This document shows positions 61,226-64,000 of a stretch of DNA of 64,000 nt, piece after piece. The notes under the pieces were generated by a model. The model saw only the letters and a program-made list of their open reading frames with translations, did not search any database and was not told where the DNA came from. The number at the start of each line of letters is the position of its first letter. The first letter of the stretch is position 1. The stretch spans positions 886,023-950,022 of the forward strand of contig NW_019776079.1 of the NCBI RefSeq assembly GCF_001039355.2, read 5' to 3'. The DNA comes from Lingula anatina. Its lineage: Eukaryota > Brachiopoda > Lingulata > Lingulida > Lingulidae. The position numbers and the translations under genes are program-made.

Positions 61226-64000
61226 CTATAATGTCCAAAGTAGACTTTAATATGATAAAGACTATCATTTTGTACCTATAGTGGAAAAGGATGATGGCTA
61301 ATCTTAGTGAGATTTTGTTTGTATGCAGATAGTTTCATTTGTAAAGAAAATACACTAAAATATTTAAATATTATCATATCAATACATTTTCTTCAAACTG
61401 ACATGTAACTTTAAGACTGAAGTAAAGTTCTTGTTGATGAAGTATTTCCTGCCTTGTAACACCAGTATTACAGCAGCACAGCAGATCAATCTGGTTAATC
61501 AGTGAATTCCTCTCAGTGTGGCTCTAGTCCACAGGAATTAACACAAATGGGTTATCAACCCTGCCTCATCACCCATGACAGGATCAATAGTTATCTATCA
61601 AATTCTGAAGCACAGAACTTCCTCCCAGAAATATGGACAGGAAAAAATACAGCAATTTACATAATGAGCTGCAATTTCCGTTTATCTGATGGTCACCCAT
61701 CTGGGATAACTCAATCAACCTGGCAATTATGACAACCAATTTTCTCCAACTATTGGGCAATAATAACATCCATTGTTATTGAAAATTACCAGGATCAATG
61801 ATAATAGTTTAGCTATACACATGGACTACACCAGGGGCACAAATTTTGTTATTATAATAAATATATTTAATTTCAAGAGAGTAACTAGGGCTCCACTTTT
61901 TGATATGTTGTTACTGCGAGAGTATATTTTGCAAAAAGAGGTTTCCATTTCTACACTGTTAGATCTAATACTTTTATGCATTGTTTTCCCAACTATTTCA
62001 ACGTAAAAAGTACAAACTAGTTTACTTATTTAGATTCTGGAATCTGTTTAAATGCTTTACCTAGGCAACTATTTCTGCTGAATTGTATGTAAGTAGACTT
62101 CAGTGTTTAGTTGCTGGACAGTTTTATGCACTGGTTTTATCAAGAATGCATTACCATATTTTCTAGTTTTTATACATAGAATGCAAAACCATAGGCAAAC
62201 ATTTGGCCTCCCTTCCTCCAGGCTGTAAACATAAGCTAGTGTATCTGTCAGTATAGCATGTACAGAATCTAAACTAGATCATATTGGCTTCTTGCCACTT
62301 ATACTACACTTATTTGGAAAATAAAACTTCTGTTTAAATTATTGCCTAAAAACATATTATGGGCAATGTTCCTGGGTATCAAAATACACTAAATATTTAT
62401 TTTTGATTATAAGAATATGATTTTTTTCAAAGTTTCCTTCTTTCAAAATAATATTCAGCAGCAGCTTCTTTTTCTTATTTGATACATACTATGACTTGAA
62501 ATTATACAAACTGAGAAGGTGCAAGTGTACATCAAAGGTTTCTTCAAGCAATGCCAATATGACTATTCAATCAAAGCTGTTTGTTCAAACAACCAAGATA
62601 CTTCACTAGAACAAGTGTGCCCCAAGGTGTGACACATTTTGAGGTAAAGTATTATAACAGTATAGATTAGGCCAGCTGACAGTATCCACCAGGGCAAATC
62701 TTGCCAAACTAAAAACTTGTTTCTGTGCCTGACTTAGGTTGAGAAAATTAAAAGATTCTGCACATAAAATGGGGTGCATATGATTTTGATGACTTATGCA
62801 TGATATGGCAAATGCTGCAAACACTTTAAAATTAAAGAAAGGTTATGCAAATCTCTCCTAAGTCGATTACAAACACTTTACCCAGTGGGTCTATCTGTGA
62901 GTTTACCCTCCAGCAGACAACCAATGTTAGTGGCAATTTCAGACATTCATGCCTGCTGCCACAGACTCCATTGGCCTGTGGTAAGCGGTGGTTTTTGTTT
63001 CCCAGCATGATTTTGATACATCAGTCTGGGTTACTAGATTTCATCATCTTGTAGCATTTTACTTACTACTTAGATTTAGATCAGAGTGGCCTGGGTTCTC
63101 TTTATAACACTTACTTCATGCTAGGAAGTTACTTCTATCCAACATGGTTAAATATAATTCACTCCATGCAACCAAATTAAAAGTATCCAAAATACTGATT
63201 ATTTGTCCTTGATTTATTGAAAACTTAAAACTGATTGCTTGGATAAAGATTTTTTCATGGAGCTTAAAATTAGAATTGGGCAACCTTTTTCGGTTCTCAC
63301 TTACACTAACAACCAGCTTATGTGCCGCTCTTTGTTGTTGATATATAATAACCAAAACCATTACACCTCGCAGCAGGGGCTGGTTTAAGGAGAATAAAAA
63401 ACACTTTAAATTAGAAGCAAAAAAGAGAAGAAAACATTACAATAACCAGATTTAATACTTGAATAGACAAAAAAAGAAATTTTATATTCACTCAAATGAA
63501 ATATGGGGTAAATTTTCCACCATTTTGTCTTGATTACTTTTATCGATCAAAAGGCCATAAAAAATATCAACAATTCATGAAAACAATTCCACCTTTTTTG
63601 TGAAAAGAATTACCATGAAATACTGCTTTGCTTTATCTTTTAAAAACACATCGCTGAGCAACTAATGACTTTTCTCAAGAAAAACATCTAGTTGCACCCC
63701 TATTAATATTACACCTGACTTCACCTTTCTTTGCTGGGAAAAACTTCTGGCTACAGAAATCCAATAGCAGACCACTAAGAAATAATTTTAATGCTTTTTT
63801 AAACAATTAATTCTGAGAGCAGGCCCAACTGTAGTCATTAAATGTCTTCCCTCCACTGCTCACCAAAAGCCAGCTGGTAATAGATAAAGAAAAATCAAAG
63901 TAAGCTACTAACTTTATTACTGGCAAATGCCTAAGGCCTGACATATATTCTTTTCAGTCCGCATTTTACCTCAAAATTAAAAATTCACTCTGCCAGACAA
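61226..64000. other. Right-hand stretch without recognised gene
   Basis: AT-rich DNA, probably intron 1 of the plus-strand gene that starts at 60834. Short open frames (for example 61502-61732 and 62845-63054) have no domain content and no consistent splice sites. No repeat family was recognised. Confidence 0.5.

Noticed and set aside
1-64000. CRISPR arrays, bacterial operons, tRNA or rRNA genes
   Set aside because: No regularly spaced direct repeats, ribosome-binding-site-led gene strings or recognisable RNA-gene sequence were seen; the window is intron-rich animal DNA.

Overview
The window is metazoan nuclear DNA. Genes are split into many short exons with GT-AG introns, the DNA is visibly AT-rich, and microsatellites, MITEs and non-LTR retrotransposon scraps are frequent. 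Every recognisable gene is an animal gene. Short-intron OSBPL9, DEPDC1 and POMGNT1 genes together with a C-type lectin receptor suggest an invertebrate, most likely a lophotrochozoan such as a mollusc. That placement is inference.

Layout, left to right. (1) 1-1030, minus: a partial FBXO30/FBXO40-type F-box gene with a TRAF-like zinc-finger region, running off the left edge. (2) 1031-9786: mostly non-genic, holding two orphan candidate coding exons, a TTAA-flanked MITE, a GATC-rich MITE, a Harbinger-like element with nested terminal repeats, a further inverted-repeat element and a LINE fragment. (3) 9787-23229: a 6.5-6.8 kb direct tandem duplication. Each unit holds a BLCAP gene (plus) and the 3' part of a C-type lectin receptor gene (minus). 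Only the right-hand receptor copy has the signal-peptide exon and first lectin exon (to 24431). A single N marks the edge of the left unit, so a false haplotype duplication must be considered. (4) 25838-37561, minus: a complete 21-exon OSBPL9 (ORP9), predicted 766 aa. (5) 37562-37757: a 196-bp divergent promoter between the start codons of OSBPL9 and DEPDC1. (6) 37758-47981, plus: a complete 12-exon DEPDC1, 934 aa with its giant symmetric exon 8 or 505 aa without it. (7) 47982-51528: 3' flanks of two convergent genes, with an orphan promoter-like spot and an N at 50033. (8) 51529-60084, minus: POMGNT1, 17 exons covering the stem and catalytic domains; the N-terminal anchor exon is not resolved. 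(9) 60834-60853, plus: a likely first exon of a gene continuing off the right edge. A truncated copy of the TTAA MITE follows at 61054-61225.

The genes do not form one pathway. OSBPL9 handles lipid exchange at ER-Golgi contacts, DEPDC1 is a cell-cycle protein, POMGNT1 builds O-mannosyl glycans in the Golgi, BLCAP is a small membrane protein and FBXO30 an E3-ligase substrate adaptor. The least conventional locus is the lectin receptor. All extracellular exon junctions are phase 1, a cysteine-rich 55-residue cassette exon lies between the two halves of the lectin domain, the cytoplasmic tail carries NPxY and YxxΦ motifs, and the downstream exons exist in two tandem versions. Exon boundaries were read by eye from reading frame plus GT/AG signals. 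Summed exon lengths stay in frame for each complete gene model, which supports them.
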